64,000 nucleotides of DNA from DASYXW01 sp035934405 (GCA_035934405.1 DASYXW010000012.1:68507-132506), one strand, 5' to 3'; counted from the first letter of the stretch, positions 41,574-49,642 are shown. A program made the numbers and translations. Notes: a model not told the origin generated them from the sequence alone.

Positions 41574-41611
41574 AATGACCCGATGGCTCAATGGCCCGAT
41601 GACTCAATCAC
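41574..41611. repeat. Degenerate word repeat, family C (at the DedA 3' end)
   Basis: cccgatggctcaatggcccg and atgactcaatca match the family at 28500-28592. Read on the minus strand the repeat encodes the last residues (VIESSGH) and stop of the DedA gene. Confidence 0.75.
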
Positions 41612-42223
41612 CAGCCGGTTCTTCCATCGGTTGCGGACAAACCACACGATCGCCAGTAGGATCAAGACGGCAAGCACGGCATCGAAACGACGGAAGTAGG
41701 GGCTGAGGTCGGTCCAATGGGAGCCCAGCTTCACGCCGACGTAGGCCAGCGCCCAGCACCAGGGAAGCGATCCCAGGAAAGTATAAATGTTGAACTGCAG
41801 GAAATTCATCCGGGCAATCCCCGCCGGCAGCGCGATGAAGGTCCTGACCACGGGCAGCAGCCGCGCGAAGAAAACGGTTCGGTTACCATAACGCGCGAAC
41901 CAGCGATCGGCCCGGTCCAGGTCGTGCCGCGAGACGAGCACGTAACGCCCGTACTTCTCGGCCAACGGCCGCCCGCCGAGCGCGCCGACGTAATAGGCGA
42001 CGGCGGATCCGGCATTGCAGCCGAGCGCGCCGGCGATCGCTACCCAGGCCAGCTTGAACCGCCCCATCGCCACGAGATAGCCGGAGAACGGCATGATGAC
42101 CTCGGAAGGCAGCGGGATGCAGGCGGACTCAATCGCCATGAGCAGCACGATGCCCGGGTATCCGCCGCGCGAAATGACGAAGATGATGAATTGGCCGAGG
42201 AACTCGACAGCGCCGGTCGTCAT
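41588..42223 (-). CDS. DedA family membrane protein
   Basis: A 211-residue inner-membrane protein of the DedA/SNARE-associated family. ESACIPLPSEVIMPFSGYL is the family's re-entrant hairpin motif. The middle has GALGCNAGSAVAYYVGALGGRPLAEKYGRYVLVSRHDLDRADRWFARYGNRTVFFARLLPVVRTFIALPAGIARM, with the conserved G-x-x-x-Y and F-x-R-x-x-P-x-x-R. DedA proteins are implicated in lipid-carrier flipping and membrane homeostasis. The C-terminus runs into repeat family C, so its final residues are repeat-derived. A 76-residue gene lies 12 bases upstream on the same strand. Confidence 0.9.
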   Translation of the reverse strand: MTTGAVEFLGQFIIFVISRGGYPGIVLLMAIESACIPLPSEVIMPFSGYLVAMGRFKLAWVAIAGALGCNAGSAVAYYVGALGGRPLAEKYGRYVLVSRHDLDRADRWFARYGNRTVFFARLLPVVRTFIALPAGIARMNFLQFNIYTFLGSLPWCWALAYVGVKLGSHWTDLSPYFRRFDAVLAVLILLAIVWFVRNRWKNRLVIESSGH

Positions 42224-42235
42224 GATGTGGGAATC

Positions 42236-42466
42236 CTAGCAGGTATCGGCTTCCTGAATGAGAGTGAATCCCGGCAGCGCGACGCCGTCGCTCGCTCGCT
42301 CCACTTTGAGGCGGCGAACGTCTGCTTCTGCGCCCGCCGTCTTGCGGAGTACGGCATAGGAAGTAAAAAGCTCGGAATAGACCTTGGTCACCAGCCAGTC
42401 GTCCCCCGTTGCGTCTGACCGCCAAACCTGGCCTAGCTGGATGCGGGATGCCGCCACCGACCTCAC
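42236..42466 (-). CDS. Small protein of unknown function (76 aa)
   Basis: GTG start 42466 (MRSVAASRIQLGQVWRSDATGDDWLVTKVYSEL). The composition is protein-like with a compact, beta-rich appearance (FTSYAVLRKTAG, VALPGFTLIQE). It ends 12 bases before the DedA start on the same strand, so it is probably the first gene of a two-gene unit. No known family is recognised. Confidence 0.5.
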   Translation of the reverse strand: MRSVAASRIQLGQVWRSDATGDDWLVTKVYSELFTSYAVLRKTAGAEADVRRLKVERASDGVALPGFTLIQEADTC

Positions 42467-42723
42467 GCCCTGCGACTCGAAGCCTGAGGAACAGCCGCCT
42501 CGCTTGGCGCTGTCCCATCACAATGTCGGCTGTTGGCCGCACAGTGTCAACTGCTTTTTCGGCGCGGCGGGCAGGCGATCGAGACCCCGTGATGCGACGG
42601 GCGATACAACCCCCCGTGACGCGTGGCAATCAAACGGTGCGGACGCGTGGGCCCGCCCAGAGCTGAACGGGAGCGGAATAGGCCGACAAGGAAATTTGAT
42701 CCGCTTGTGTCCCGTGCCTGGTG

Positions 42724-42729
42724 TATAAT
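42724..42729 (+). promoter_or_regulatory. -10 element upstream of the first M48 protease
   Basis: A perfect TATAAT lies 19 bases before ATG 42749, with GGGAG between them as ribosome site. The -35 region at 17 bases (ccgctt) is poor. Confidence 0.45.
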
Positions 42730-42748
42730 CGCGTCAGGGAGCAGTGCC

Positions 42749-43753
42749 ATGAAAAGATCGCGGCTCGGGATTTACCTCACGGTCGTGTTGCTGGGGTTTT
42801 CCGCCCTGCCCTTGCGGGCCGGGGATGACAAGAAATCCAACGTCAACGACATCGGCAACCGCAAAGTAGCGCATCGCAGCATCATTTCCGAGGAAAAAGA
42901 GATCGCGATCGGCAAGCAGTACTCCGCCGAAATCGACAAGACCGCGAAGCTGATCACCGATCCCGTGGTCAACGAGTATGTGAACCGCATCGTGCAGAAC
43001 GTGGCTCGCAATTCGGACCTGAAGGTTCCGGTGACGGTGAAGATTATTGACGATCCGACGATCAACGCTTTCGCTTTGCCCGGGGGCTTCCTTTACGTGA
43101 ACAGCGGTGTGCTGCAGGCGGCTGACGAGGAGGATCAGATTGCCGGCGTCGTGGCCCACGAATTGGCGCACGTCGCAGCCCGGCACTGGGCTTCGACGAT
43201 GACCAAGGCCACGTTGTTACAGTACGCGACCATCCCGCTGCTTTTCATTCCCATGAGCTATCCCGTGTATATTGGGGTTTCGTCAGCCCTCAATTATGGA
43301 GTTCCGGTGGCCTTTACGAAATTCACCCGCGACGATGAAGCCGAGGCGGATTACCTGGGACTGCAATACATGTACAAGGCGGGATACGATCCCAACTCTT
43401 ATGTGACGTTTTTCGGCAAGGTATTGCAGGACGAGCGCCGGAGCCCGGGAAGTGTGCCTTCCGTGTTCGTTGATCACCCCCCAACGGCGGATCGAATTAT
43501 CAAGTGCGAGGAAGAGATTAAGAGCATCCTCCCGAAGCGCAATGAGTACCTGGTGTCGACGTCGGAGTTTAACGACGTGAAGGCGCGGCTCCAAACCGTC
43601 CTCACCGCGCGGCTAAAGGACAAGCAGGAACAAGGGGCGCCGACGCTCGAGAAGCGTAAGGAAACGGACAAGACGCAAGCGAAAGACGGCAAGGGCGCCG
43701 ACCAGGGCGGCGACCAGCCGCCGGTGCTGAAACGCCACCCCGATCAGAACTAG
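42749..43753 (+). CDS. Secreted M48-family metalloprotease, copy 1
   Basis: A 334-residue protein. ATG 42749 starts a signal peptide (MKRSRLGIYLTVVLLGFSALPLRAG). The zinc motif is H137-E-L-A-H141 (VAHELAHVAARHW), and the third ligand Glu is in RDDEAEADYLGLQYMYKAGYDP. FALPGGFLYVNSGVLQAADEEDQ is the usual M48 lead-in. This is the BepA/YfgC-like group, periplasmic proteases or chaperones handling outer-membrane proteins such as LptD. The tail (about 300-334) is Lys/Gly-rich and probably disordered. A close paralogue follows after 41 bases. Confidence 0.88.
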   Translation: MKRSRLGIYLTVVLLGFSALPLRAGDDKKSNVNDIGNRKVAHRSIISEEKEIAIGKQYSAEIDKTAKLITDPVVNEYVNRIVQNVARNSDLKVPVTVKIIDDPTINAFALPGGFLYVNSGVLQAADEEDQIAGVVAHELAHVAARHWASTMTKATLLQYATIPLLFIPMSYPVYIGVSSALNYGVPVAFTKFTRDDEAEADYLGLQYMYKAGYDPNSYVTFFGKVLQDERRSPGSVPSVFVDHPPTADRIIKCEEEIKSILPKRNEYLVSTSEFNDVKARLQTVLTARLKDKQEQGAPTLEKRKETDKTQAKDGKGADQGGDQPPVLKRHPDQN

Positions 43754-43794
43754 GACGGGGTTAATCCTCCAGGGCCATCCAACCAGGCCGGCAG

Positions 43795-44820
43795 ATGCTT
43801 CGGCAAATTGCAAAGCGATGGCTTTCGTTCAGCCTGCCGCTGATGCTCGTGGGCGCCCTCGTCGCGTTGCCCGCCCAGGCGGCGCACGGCTGGCTAGGTC
43901 AGAAGGCTCAGAAGGATGATGTCGCCGACATTGGAAACCGCAAGATAGCCCACCGCAGCATCATCTCCGAACAAAGTGAGATTTCCACCGGCAGAGAATA
44001 CGCCAACGAAATCGACCGCAGCGCCAGGCTCATCACCGATCCCGTGGTGACGGAATACGTCAACCGGGTGGCCCAGAACGTGGCCCGCAATTCCGACCTG
44101 AAGATCCCGCTCACCGTCAAAGTGATTGACGCGCCTGAGATCAACGCTTTCGCGCTGCCCGGCGGCTTTCTCTACGTCAACAGCGGCTTGGTGGAAGCGG
44201 CGGACGAGGAAGACCAACTGGCTGGTGTGATAGCCCACGAGATTGCCCACGTGGCGGCGCGACACTGGGCATCGCAGGTCACCAAGTTCACCATTCTCCG
44301 CTACGCCACCATTCCGCTCATTTTCGTCCCCATGTCCTACCCGGTCTACCTGGGGGTTTCGAACGCCCTCAACCTCGGCCTGCCCCTCGCGTTCCTGAAG
44401 TTCAGCCGCAACGACGAGTCGGAAGCCGACTTCCTCGGGCTGCAATACATGTACAAGGCGGGGTACGACCCCAACTCCTATGTGACGTTTTTTGGAAAGG
44501 TGAGCGAGGAGGAACGCCACGAGCCCGGCAGCGTCCCCAGGGTTTTTCTGGATCACCCGCCCACGGCGGACCGCATCATCAAGTGCGTCGAGGAAGTGAA
44601 AACCTTGCTGCCGCAGCGCCCCGAGTACCTGGTCAGCACGTCGGAGTTCAACGATGTGAAGGCGCGCCTTGATGCGGACATCAACGCGCAGCGGGCCGCA
44701 GGCGCTGGCGCAGGTCCGAAGCTCGAGCGGCGCGAGAGCACCACCCAATCCAGCACGGCCGGCAAGGGCGGAAACGATCAGGCCCCGGACACGCCTCCCG
44801 TCCTGCGCCGCCGCGACTAA
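43795..44820 (+). CDS. Secreted M48-family metalloprotease, copy 2
   Basis: A 341-residue tandem paralogue of the preceding gene. Signal peptide (WLSFSLPLMLVGALVALPAQAA), HEIAH zinc motif at residues 148-152, third ligand in RNDESEADFLGLQYMYKAGYDPNSYVTFFGKV. Similarity to copy 1 runs from the end of the signal peptide (DIGNRKIAHRSIISEQSEI) to LVSTSEFNDVKARL, while signal peptides and tails differ. Both copies look catalytically intact, so this is a maintained duplication. Confidence 0.88.
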   Translation: MLRQIAKRWLSFSLPLMLVGALVALPAQAAHGWLGQKAQKDDVADIGNRKIAHRSIISEQSEISTGREYANEIDRSARLITDPVVTEYVNRVAQNVARNSDLKIPLTVKVIDAPEINAFALPGGFLYVNSGLVEAADEEDQLAGVIAHEIAHVAARHWASQVTKFTILRYATIPLIFVPMSYPVYLGVSNALNLGLPLAFLKFSRNDESEADFLGLQYMYKAGYDPNSYVTFFGKVSEEERHEPGSVPRVFLDHPPTADRIIKCVEEVKTLLPQRPEYLVSTSEFNDVKARLDADINAQRAAGAGAGPKLERRESTTQSSTAGKGGNDQAPDTPPVLRRRD

Positions 44821-44879
44821 CCGGCAGTTTACCCTCTGTGTTGGCTCTTGTGAAAATGCTGACCGAAGCCAGGAGGGTC

Positions 44880-45182
44880 CTAACGGCGAGTATCCGGGGA
44901 AGAAAACGTCACGCCCAGTTTGCGAAGCGCGTCGGCGTAATACTTGCGGTAGAGGATCTCCCACTCGCCGCTGCCTTCGGGGATGGTTCGCTTCTGTGAG
45001 GTGATCTGCAGCCGCACGCTCTGGTCAACCTTCTCTTCTTCGCGCAGCAGGTCGTTCAAAATTTTCACGATTTCGAGGCGAATGACGTTCGGTTCCTCGA
45101 AGATCTCCACCTCGTCGATCGTTTCAATGGCCTTCAGCATCCGGTGGGAGAGCTGGGTCACCTTTTCGTGAGTGAGTTTCAT
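44880..45182 (-). CDS. DUF507 family protein, copy 1
   Basis: A 100-residue, mainly helical, charged protein: MKLTHEKVTQLSHRMLKAI then VIRLEIVKILNDLLREEEKVD and GEWEILYRKYYADALRKLG, the DUF507 pattern. Function unknown; the family typically occurs as two adjacent genes, as here (5 bases between them). Confidence 0.82.
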   Translation of the reverse strand: MKLTHEKVTQLSHRMLKAIETIDEVEIFEEPNVIRLEIVKILNDLLREEEKVDQSVRLQITSQKRTIPEGSGEWEILYRKYYADALRKLGVTFSSPDTRR

Positions 45183-45187
45183 AAGAG

Positions 45188-45466
45188 TCAGAGAATGACG
45201 CTACGTTCCCGCACCAGTTGGTTCTTAACCCTCTTGAACATCTCCTCGTAGGATGCGCCCATCTCTTTCATTTCCGAGTCATGCTCCTCGAGAATCTTTC
45301 GCACTTCGTCGTTGATGCGATCCTCCACTCCCATCTCGTCGAGCATCACCGAAACCATGACCTCTCTGACGTAGTCGGGTTGCTCCAACTGGATCAGGCC
45401 CGCGGCGCTCAACCGCTTCACCGTCTGCTGGGCCATGTAGGCCACATGCTCGCGTAGTAAGTTCAT
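45188..45466 (-). CDS. DUF507 family protein, copy 2
   Basis: A 92-residue partner of the previous gene: MNLLREHVAYMAQQTVKRL then YVREVMVSVMLDEMGVEDRINDEVRKILEEHDSEM. It is the upstream gene of the pair. Both are acidic, helical and cytosolic, and may form a heteromer. Function unknown. Confidence 0.82.
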   Translation of the reverse strand: MNLLREHVAYMAQQTVKRLSAAGLIQLEQPDYVREVMVSVMLDEMGVEDRINDEVRKILEEHDSEMKEMGASYEEMFKRVKNQLVRERSVIL

Positions 45467-45606
45467 GGGTGGTTCAGGGATCCTCAGACTGATTCTTGAC
45501 GCCCGGATCGATTCCAGTGTATATTCGACATTCCAGACTTGTCAAGATTGGCGTGCCTGGAGGGAGCAATCTTCGAGCATGCTCTGGAGCCTCGAGTGGA
45601 ACCGCT

Positions 45607-45683
45607 GGGGGGTTAGCTCAGTTGGTCAGAGCGTCTGCCTTACAAGCAGAAGGCCATCCGTTCGAGCCGGATACCCCCCACCA
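45607..45683 (+). tRNA. tRNA-Val (anticodon TAC)
   Basis: Acceptor GGGGGGT pairs with ACCCCCC. D-arm GCTC/GAGC, anticodon stem TCTGC/GCAGA with loop CTTACAA, T-arm ATCCG-TTCGAGC-CGGAT. CCA is encoded. 77 bases. Confidence 0.96.
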
Positions 45684-45689
45684 ATGCAC

Positions 45690-45770
45690 CAGGCAGTAGG
45701 GAGTAGGCAGTAGCAGTTCAGACAGAGATTCAGAACTCGATTTTCTAATTTCGAGCTTCCGGTTTCCAAC
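45690..45770. repeat. Families B and A side by side between two tRNA genes
   Basis: aggcagtagggagtaggcag (family B-like) is followed by cgattttctaatttcgagct (family A). The tRNA-Val to tRNA-Asp spacer is almost entirely repeat words. Confidence 0.65.
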
Positions 45771-45771
45771 G

Positions 45772-45848
45772 GGGGACGTAGTTCAGCTGGTTAGAACGCA
45801 TGCCTGTCACGCATGAGGTCGCGGGTTCGAGCCCCGTCGTCCCCGCCA
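45772..45848 (+). tRNA. tRNA-Asp (anticodon GTC)
   Basis: Acceptor GGGGACG pairs with CGTCCCC. D-arm GTTC/GAAC, anticodon stem CATGC/GCATG with loop CTGTCAC, T-arm GCGGG-TTCGAGC-CCCGT. Discriminator G and encoded CCA. 77 bases. Confidence 0.96.
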
Positions 45849-46078
45849 GCGCTCCATAGGTTCGCGCGCATCGCTCCCGCGATGCCGACTGATGGTTGTC
45901 ACATCCACTGCCATGCAGATGCGCGCCTCCCGCCATTTCCGGCCAGCACAAGGTGCATCCGAGCGAACTCACCGGACATCCCATGCTTCTCTGTTAACCA
46001 AGAGTCTCCTCCCGGCGTAATACAGGTTGAAATCACAATGCGGCGGCCCGCTGAGGGCACCCTGGGAGAAGGTGAATT

Positions 46079-46975
46079 ATGAAGGCGATCCTGCAAGAAC
46101 GAAGGGACTTTGGAACTACGGCGGCGGGTGTGGCGGGGGCGTTCCTGCTGGTGTCGTCGTTGAGCCTGGCGGCGCAGAAGGCGGCCCCGCAGGCCAATCT
46201 GACGGCCAACGAAGCCAGCCAGGCGGAGATCGACGCCGCGCGCGGCAGCCTTGACCGGTTCCTGGATTCTCATCCCGAGATCGGCAACGATGTGCGGCCG
46301 AATCCCAGTACGATGGGCAGTCCCGATTACGTTCACGAACACCCCGCGCTGCAAGCCTTTCTCGACGCCCACCCGCTTGTCAAGGCTGACCCTCGGGCCT
46401 TCATCAGCCCGGAGGAAGATTCGAACTACCGCGGCGGGTACAAGGAAATGGATGACGTGTTCTCCTACGTTGTCCCCTTCCTCGTGTTTGTCTGCGCCCT
46501 TTTCGCCGTGCTGTGGGTAGTGAGGACGGTGCTGGAGAACCGGCGCTGGAACCGCAGTTTCAAAGTTCAGGAAGAAGTTCACACCAAATTGCTCGAAAAA
46601 TTTGCCTCCGGCCAGGACCTCGCCGCCTATATGGACTCCGAAGCCGGCAAGCGTCTGCTACAGTGGACGCCGGCGGCCTCGAGCAGCATGCCAGCGGCGG
46701 CAGGACGGATCATGTGGTCGTTCCAGGCGGGCCTGGTTCTGACCCTGCTCGGCATTGGACTCTTTGCCGCCCGGACCCAGGTTGCGCTCGGATTCCCCGG
46801 CCAGATTAGCAACGGCGGTGAAACGCTCGCGGTGTGTGGAGTGCTCGGCATGGCTCTCGGAGTCGGCTTTATCCTCTCAGCCCTCATTTCCTACGGACTC
46901 TCGAAGCACCTGGGATTGATTGTCGCCGGCAAAGCGGGTAACGCGGCGGCAGGTTCCCTGCCGGCGAATCGCTGA
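46079..46975 (+). CDS. Membrane protein of unknown function upstream of an ECF sigma factor
   Basis: A 298-residue protein. GGGAG lies upstream of ATG 46079. A hydrophobic N-terminus (GVAGAFLLVSSLSLAA) suggests export. An extracytoplasmic segment follows (EIDAARGSLDRFLDSHPEIG and HPALQAFLDAHPLVKADP, a duplicated 'xxFLxxHPxv' phrase). Membrane helices are at about 125-148 (VVPFLVFVCALFAVLWVV), 222-238 and 250-272, with a cytoplasmic part between. Preceding a sigma/anti-sigma pair, it may be part of a signal-sensing unit. No family is recognised. Confidence 0.6.
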   Translation: MKAILQERRDFGTTAAGVAGAFLLVSSLSLAAQKAAPQANLTANEASQAEIDAARGSLDRFLDSHPEIGNDVRPNPSTMGSPDYVHEHPALQAFLDAHPLVKADPRAFISPEEDSNYRGGYKEMDDVFSYVVPFLVFVCALFAVLWVVRTVLENRRWNRSFKVQEEVHTKLLEKFASGQDLAAYMDSEAGKRLLQWTPAASSSMPAAAGRIMWSFQAGLVLTLLGIGLFAARTQVALGFPGQISNGGETLAVCGVLGMALGVGFILSALISYGLSKHLGLIVAGKAGNAAAGSLPANR

Positions 46976-47038
46976 CGGGGAAGGCGCGACGGGCGATTCC
47001 CGTTGCTCTTCGCCGAGCCCGATGGCAGAATCTGAAGC

Positions 47039-47644
47039 ATGTCCATGTGGGAAATTACCGTGACGGAACTCGAGGGCGCGCAGGCGACGGCAGCCGAAGA
47101 AGCCTTTCACATGGATGAACAGGCCTTCCGAGTTTTCTACGAGAAAACGGCCCGCCCGCTGTATTCCTACCTTTCCCGCATCTCCGGCAACGTCACTCTG
47201 GCCGAGGACCTCGCGCAGGAAGCCTACTATCGCTTTCTGCGGGCCAAGCTGAAATCGAGCGATGAGGCTTATCAGAAGAACTACCTCTTTCGCATCGCGA
47301 CGAACCTGACGCACGACCACTGGCGGCGGGCTCCTCGTGGCGCCCAACTGGCGCCGCTGCAAAGCCCGGCGGCCGACGCCTTGCTTTCCAGCGACCGAAC
47401 GGCGGAGTATGTTCAGCAAAGCTCGGATCTTCGGCGCGCGATGGATCGGATGAAGCCGCGCGAGCGCGAGATTCTGTGGCTCGCGTACGTCGAGGGCTCC
47501 AGCCACCAGGAAATCGCCGAGGTCGTCGGCCTGAGGGCAGGGAGCATCCGCCTGCTGCTGTTCCGCGCGCGGCGCAAGCTGGCGGACCTGCTTCGCCGGG
47601 CCGCGGAGGACATCCCGGACGCATCGAAACGGGCAAATGTATGA
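47039..47644 (+). CDS. ECF-type RNA polymerase sigma factor
   Basis: A 201-residue protein. The sigma-2 region is at about 30-100 (FRVFYEKTARPLYSYLSRISGNVTLAEDLAQEAYYRFLRAK, ending YLFRIATNLTHDHWRR). The sigma-4 region is at about 135-185 (AMDRMKPREREILWLAYVEGSSHQEIAEVVGLRAGSIRLLLFRARRKLADLL), a helix-turn-helix for -35 recognition. Its stop overlaps the start of a zinc anti-sigma gene (ATGA at 47641-47644), the usual arrangement. Confidence 0.93.
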   Translation: MSMWEITVTELEGAQATAAEEAFHMDEQAFRVFYEKTARPLYSYLSRISGNVTLAEDLAQEAYYRFLRAKLKSSDEAYQKNYLFRIATNLTHDHWRRAPRGAQLAPLQSPAADALLSSDRTAEYVQQSSDLRRAMDRMKPREREILWLAYVEGSSHQEIAEVVGLRAGSIRLLLFRARRKLADLLRRAAEDIPDASKRANV

Positions 47645-48180
47645 AGACTGGATTCTGCGGCCAAGAACAACAGGTGCTCGACGCTTTGCGGTCGGGCAAG
47701 TGGGCTGGCCCCTGGGGCGAGGAACTCCGCCGACACGCCGCCGGCTGCTCTGCTTGCTCAGAAGTCGTGTTCGTGGCGGAAGCCTTGCGGCGCGAGGAGG
47801 AGCTGCCACTGGACGACATCCGGCTGCCGAGCGCCGGGTTCGTGTGGTGGAAGGCGCAACTGGCGGCGCGCCGGGCCGCAGCAGAACGCGCCGTCCAGCC
47901 CATCGAGTTCGTGGAACGCGCTGCGCAGGTGTTCGGCGCCGTCGCGGTGCTCGGCCTCGCATTCTTGTACGGGCCGCGGCTTCTCATCTGGTTCGGGAAG
48001 GCCGGCGGCCTCGGGCGCGCGCCGGGGCGTGCCGCAGTTGGCGTGGAATGGACCCGTCATCTCGCGGTTATCCTGCCTCATGCGTCCGGCCAGTTGCCGA
48101 TATTGCTTCTCGCCGCGAGCGCCGGAGCCTGCATCATGTTGATGGCGTTCGCGGCTTACGCTGTGTGGCGCGAAGAGTAA
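47641..48180 (+). CDS. Zinc-containing membrane anti-sigma factor
   Basis: A 179-residue protein. ATG 47641 overlaps the sigma stop; the longer open frame upstream is antiphase sigma sequence. The N-terminal zf-HC2-like motif is HxxxCxxC (RRHAAGCSACSEV, about residues 31-38). Two hydrophobic helices (about 95-116 and 148-174) anchor it in the inner membrane. It should hold the ECF sigma factor inactive until a redox or envelope signal. Confidence 0.82.
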   Translation: MKTGFCGQEQQVLDALRSGKWAGPWGEELRRHAAGCSACSEVVFVAEALRREEELPLDDIRLPSAGFVWWKAQLAARRAAAERAVQPIEFVERAAQVFGAVAVLGLAFLYGPRLLIWFGKAGGLGRAPGRAAVGVEWTRHLAVILPHASGQLPILLLAASAGACIMLMAFAAYAVWREE

Positions 48181-48258
48181 TACTGCGCTGAAGGTTCGCC
48201 ATCGAGAAAGCATTTTCCAGCCTTCCCGGACCGCGTGCAATCAGCTCGAAAAAACCCC

Positions 48259-48288
48259 TTGACTTCTGTTGTAATCAAATTCAATAAT
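48259..48288 (+). promoter_or_regulatory. Promoter of the LuxR-type regulator
   Basis: TTGACT at 48259-48264, an 18-base spacer and AATAAT at 48283-48288 (5 of 6 each). A second possible -10, TACAAT at 48307-48312, stands only four bases before the ATG. Confidence 0.55.
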
Positions 48289-48315
48289 TAGTCAGTAGTT
48301 TTGGGGTACAATCAC

Positions 48316-49047
48316 ATGCGCGTGGGCGTCATCAGTCCGCATCTGATCAGCCGAAAAGGGCTTTGCGCCTTGCTCGAGTCGCTGCCGCAAGTGAGTGTCG
48401 TCCTCGATATCAACAGCCTCCTGGACGATATTGAGAGTGTCCAGAAGGTAGACCCCGCAGTTCTGCTCTTCGACGCCCTCGACCCGGCGCTGGATCTTGA
48501 GGTCATTGGGCGCACGCAAAAGCTGCTGCCGCGCATGAAAATCGTGCTGTTGGCCGATCACGTGGATGAGGAGTTTGAACTCCGCGCCATCAAAGCGGGA
48601 GCCCGCGGATGCGTCTCCAAGAAGGAGGATCCACAATTTCTGGCGAAAGCGCTGGTGGTGGTGGCGCAGGGCGAAATCTGGATCAGTCAGCGGGCGGGTA
48701 GCCGCATCATCGGGGAGTTTATTCGCTCTCGCGACAAGGAGAACAACAGAAACGGGTCCAGTGAGTTGAGTCGGCGAGAGTGGGAGATCCTCTCGCTTGT
48801 CGCCCAGGGCTACCGGAACAAGCAGGTTGCGAATCGACTCTTTGTTTGTGAGAGCACAATCAAAACTCATTTGTACACCATGTATAAGAAACTCCAGATC
48901 AGCAACCGACTGGAAGCAGTCCTATACTACTACCATCACTTAAATCGGGATGCGGTGCCAGCCCAACCCGTGCTGCCAGCCTCCCTGGCGGAGACTGCGC
49001 CCAACCAACCTGCCGCCCGTGCGGGTGGCCCGCGCCACGCTTATTGA
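48316..49047 (+). CDS. LuxR/NarL-type response regulator with an atypical receiver
   Basis: A 243-residue protein. ATG 48316 starts MRVGVISPHLISRKGLCALLE. The phospho-acceptor Asp53 is present (LLFDALDP), but the acidic pair that binds Mg2+ is replaced by S7-P8, and the switch Ser/Thr is Ala (IVLLADH). The Lys is kept (GCVSKKED). So classical phosphorylation is doubtful. The C-terminal HTH is canonical: ELSRREWEILSLVAQGYRNKQVANRLFVCESTIKTHLYTMYKKL. It is placed just ahead of the exopolysaccharide locus and may control it. A Pro/Ala-rich tail ends the protein. Confidence 0.85.
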   Translation: MRVGVISPHLISRKGLCALLESLPQVSVVLDINSLLDDIESVQKVDPAVLLFDALDPALDLEVIGRTQKLLPRMKIVLLADHVDEEFELRAIKAGARGCVSKKEDPQFLAKALVVVAQGEIWISQRAGSRIIGEFIRSRDKENNRNGSSELSRREWEILSLVAQGYRNKQVANRLFVCESTIKTHLYTMYKKLQISNRLEAVLYYYHHLNRDAVPAQPVLPASLAETAPNQPAARAGGPRHAY

Positions 49048-49252
49048 GCGGTCGCAAACCCGCGTCAACCCGCCCTTTCCGTTCAGAGGTCCGGCCTCGG
49101 TACCTGTTGGCGTCATCCGCATCCAACCGAAGTCGTAGACGGTGGCAAAAACTCATACCAGAAATCCTGCTGAAATCATTCCGTTCCCCGATTGCGTCGT
49201 GCAGCCGGGCGACGGACAATCCCCATTCGTTCTCGAGGCGTGAGCGGGTTGA

Positions 49253-49642
49253 ATGGCCGTTTCAAAATCAAGAACGAGCGCGAAGGGCCCGGAGCGCGTT
49301 TACGAAATTGACTGCCCGGTGACCGTCGAGACCCAGGCCTGGCCCCATTCTCGCGGGCAGGACGAGGGACGGCTGCGTGAGATCGGAATAAAAGGCGCTC
49401 GATGCTGCTTCACGAGCCCCCTAACCCCTAACCAGCGGGTTACTCTTCACGTCTGCTTTTCTCATCCTGGGGGCAAGCTCACGGAGGTGCTCTTTCAGGC
49501 CGTCGTGACCGACTGCCGAACCCAACCGCCATATGAGGCGAGGTTGAAGTTTCAGGGTAACGCCAAGTTCTTGAGGAATCAGATCGGGGATCTGTTCAGA
49601 GATTCACCAAACTGCGCGGAGCGCGCACCTCTTCCGTGTTAG
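49253..49642 (+). CDS. PilZ-like domain protein
   Basis: A 129-residue protein. The beta-barrel pattern GRLREIGIKGARCCFTSPLTPNQRVTLHVCF ... EVLFQAVVTDCRTQPPYEARLKFQG resembles PilZ domains. The RxxxR and D/NxSxxG cyclic-di-GMP motifs are degenerate (EIGIKGA replaces DxSxxG), so ligand binding is uncertain. It sits between the LuxR regulator and the antiterminator, which suggests a link to exopolysaccharide control. Confidence 0.55.
   Translation: MAVSKSRTSAKGPERVYEIDCPVTVETQAWPHSRGQDEGRLREIGIKGARCCFTSPLTPNQRVTLHVCFSHPGGKLTEVLFQAVVTDCRTQPPYEARLKFQGNAKFLRNQIGDLFRDSPNCAERAPLPC

Noticed and set aside
42623..42748. 42-codon extension of the first M48 protease
   Set aside because: It would place the signal peptide in the middle of the protein; the TATAAT and ribosome site point to ATG 42749.
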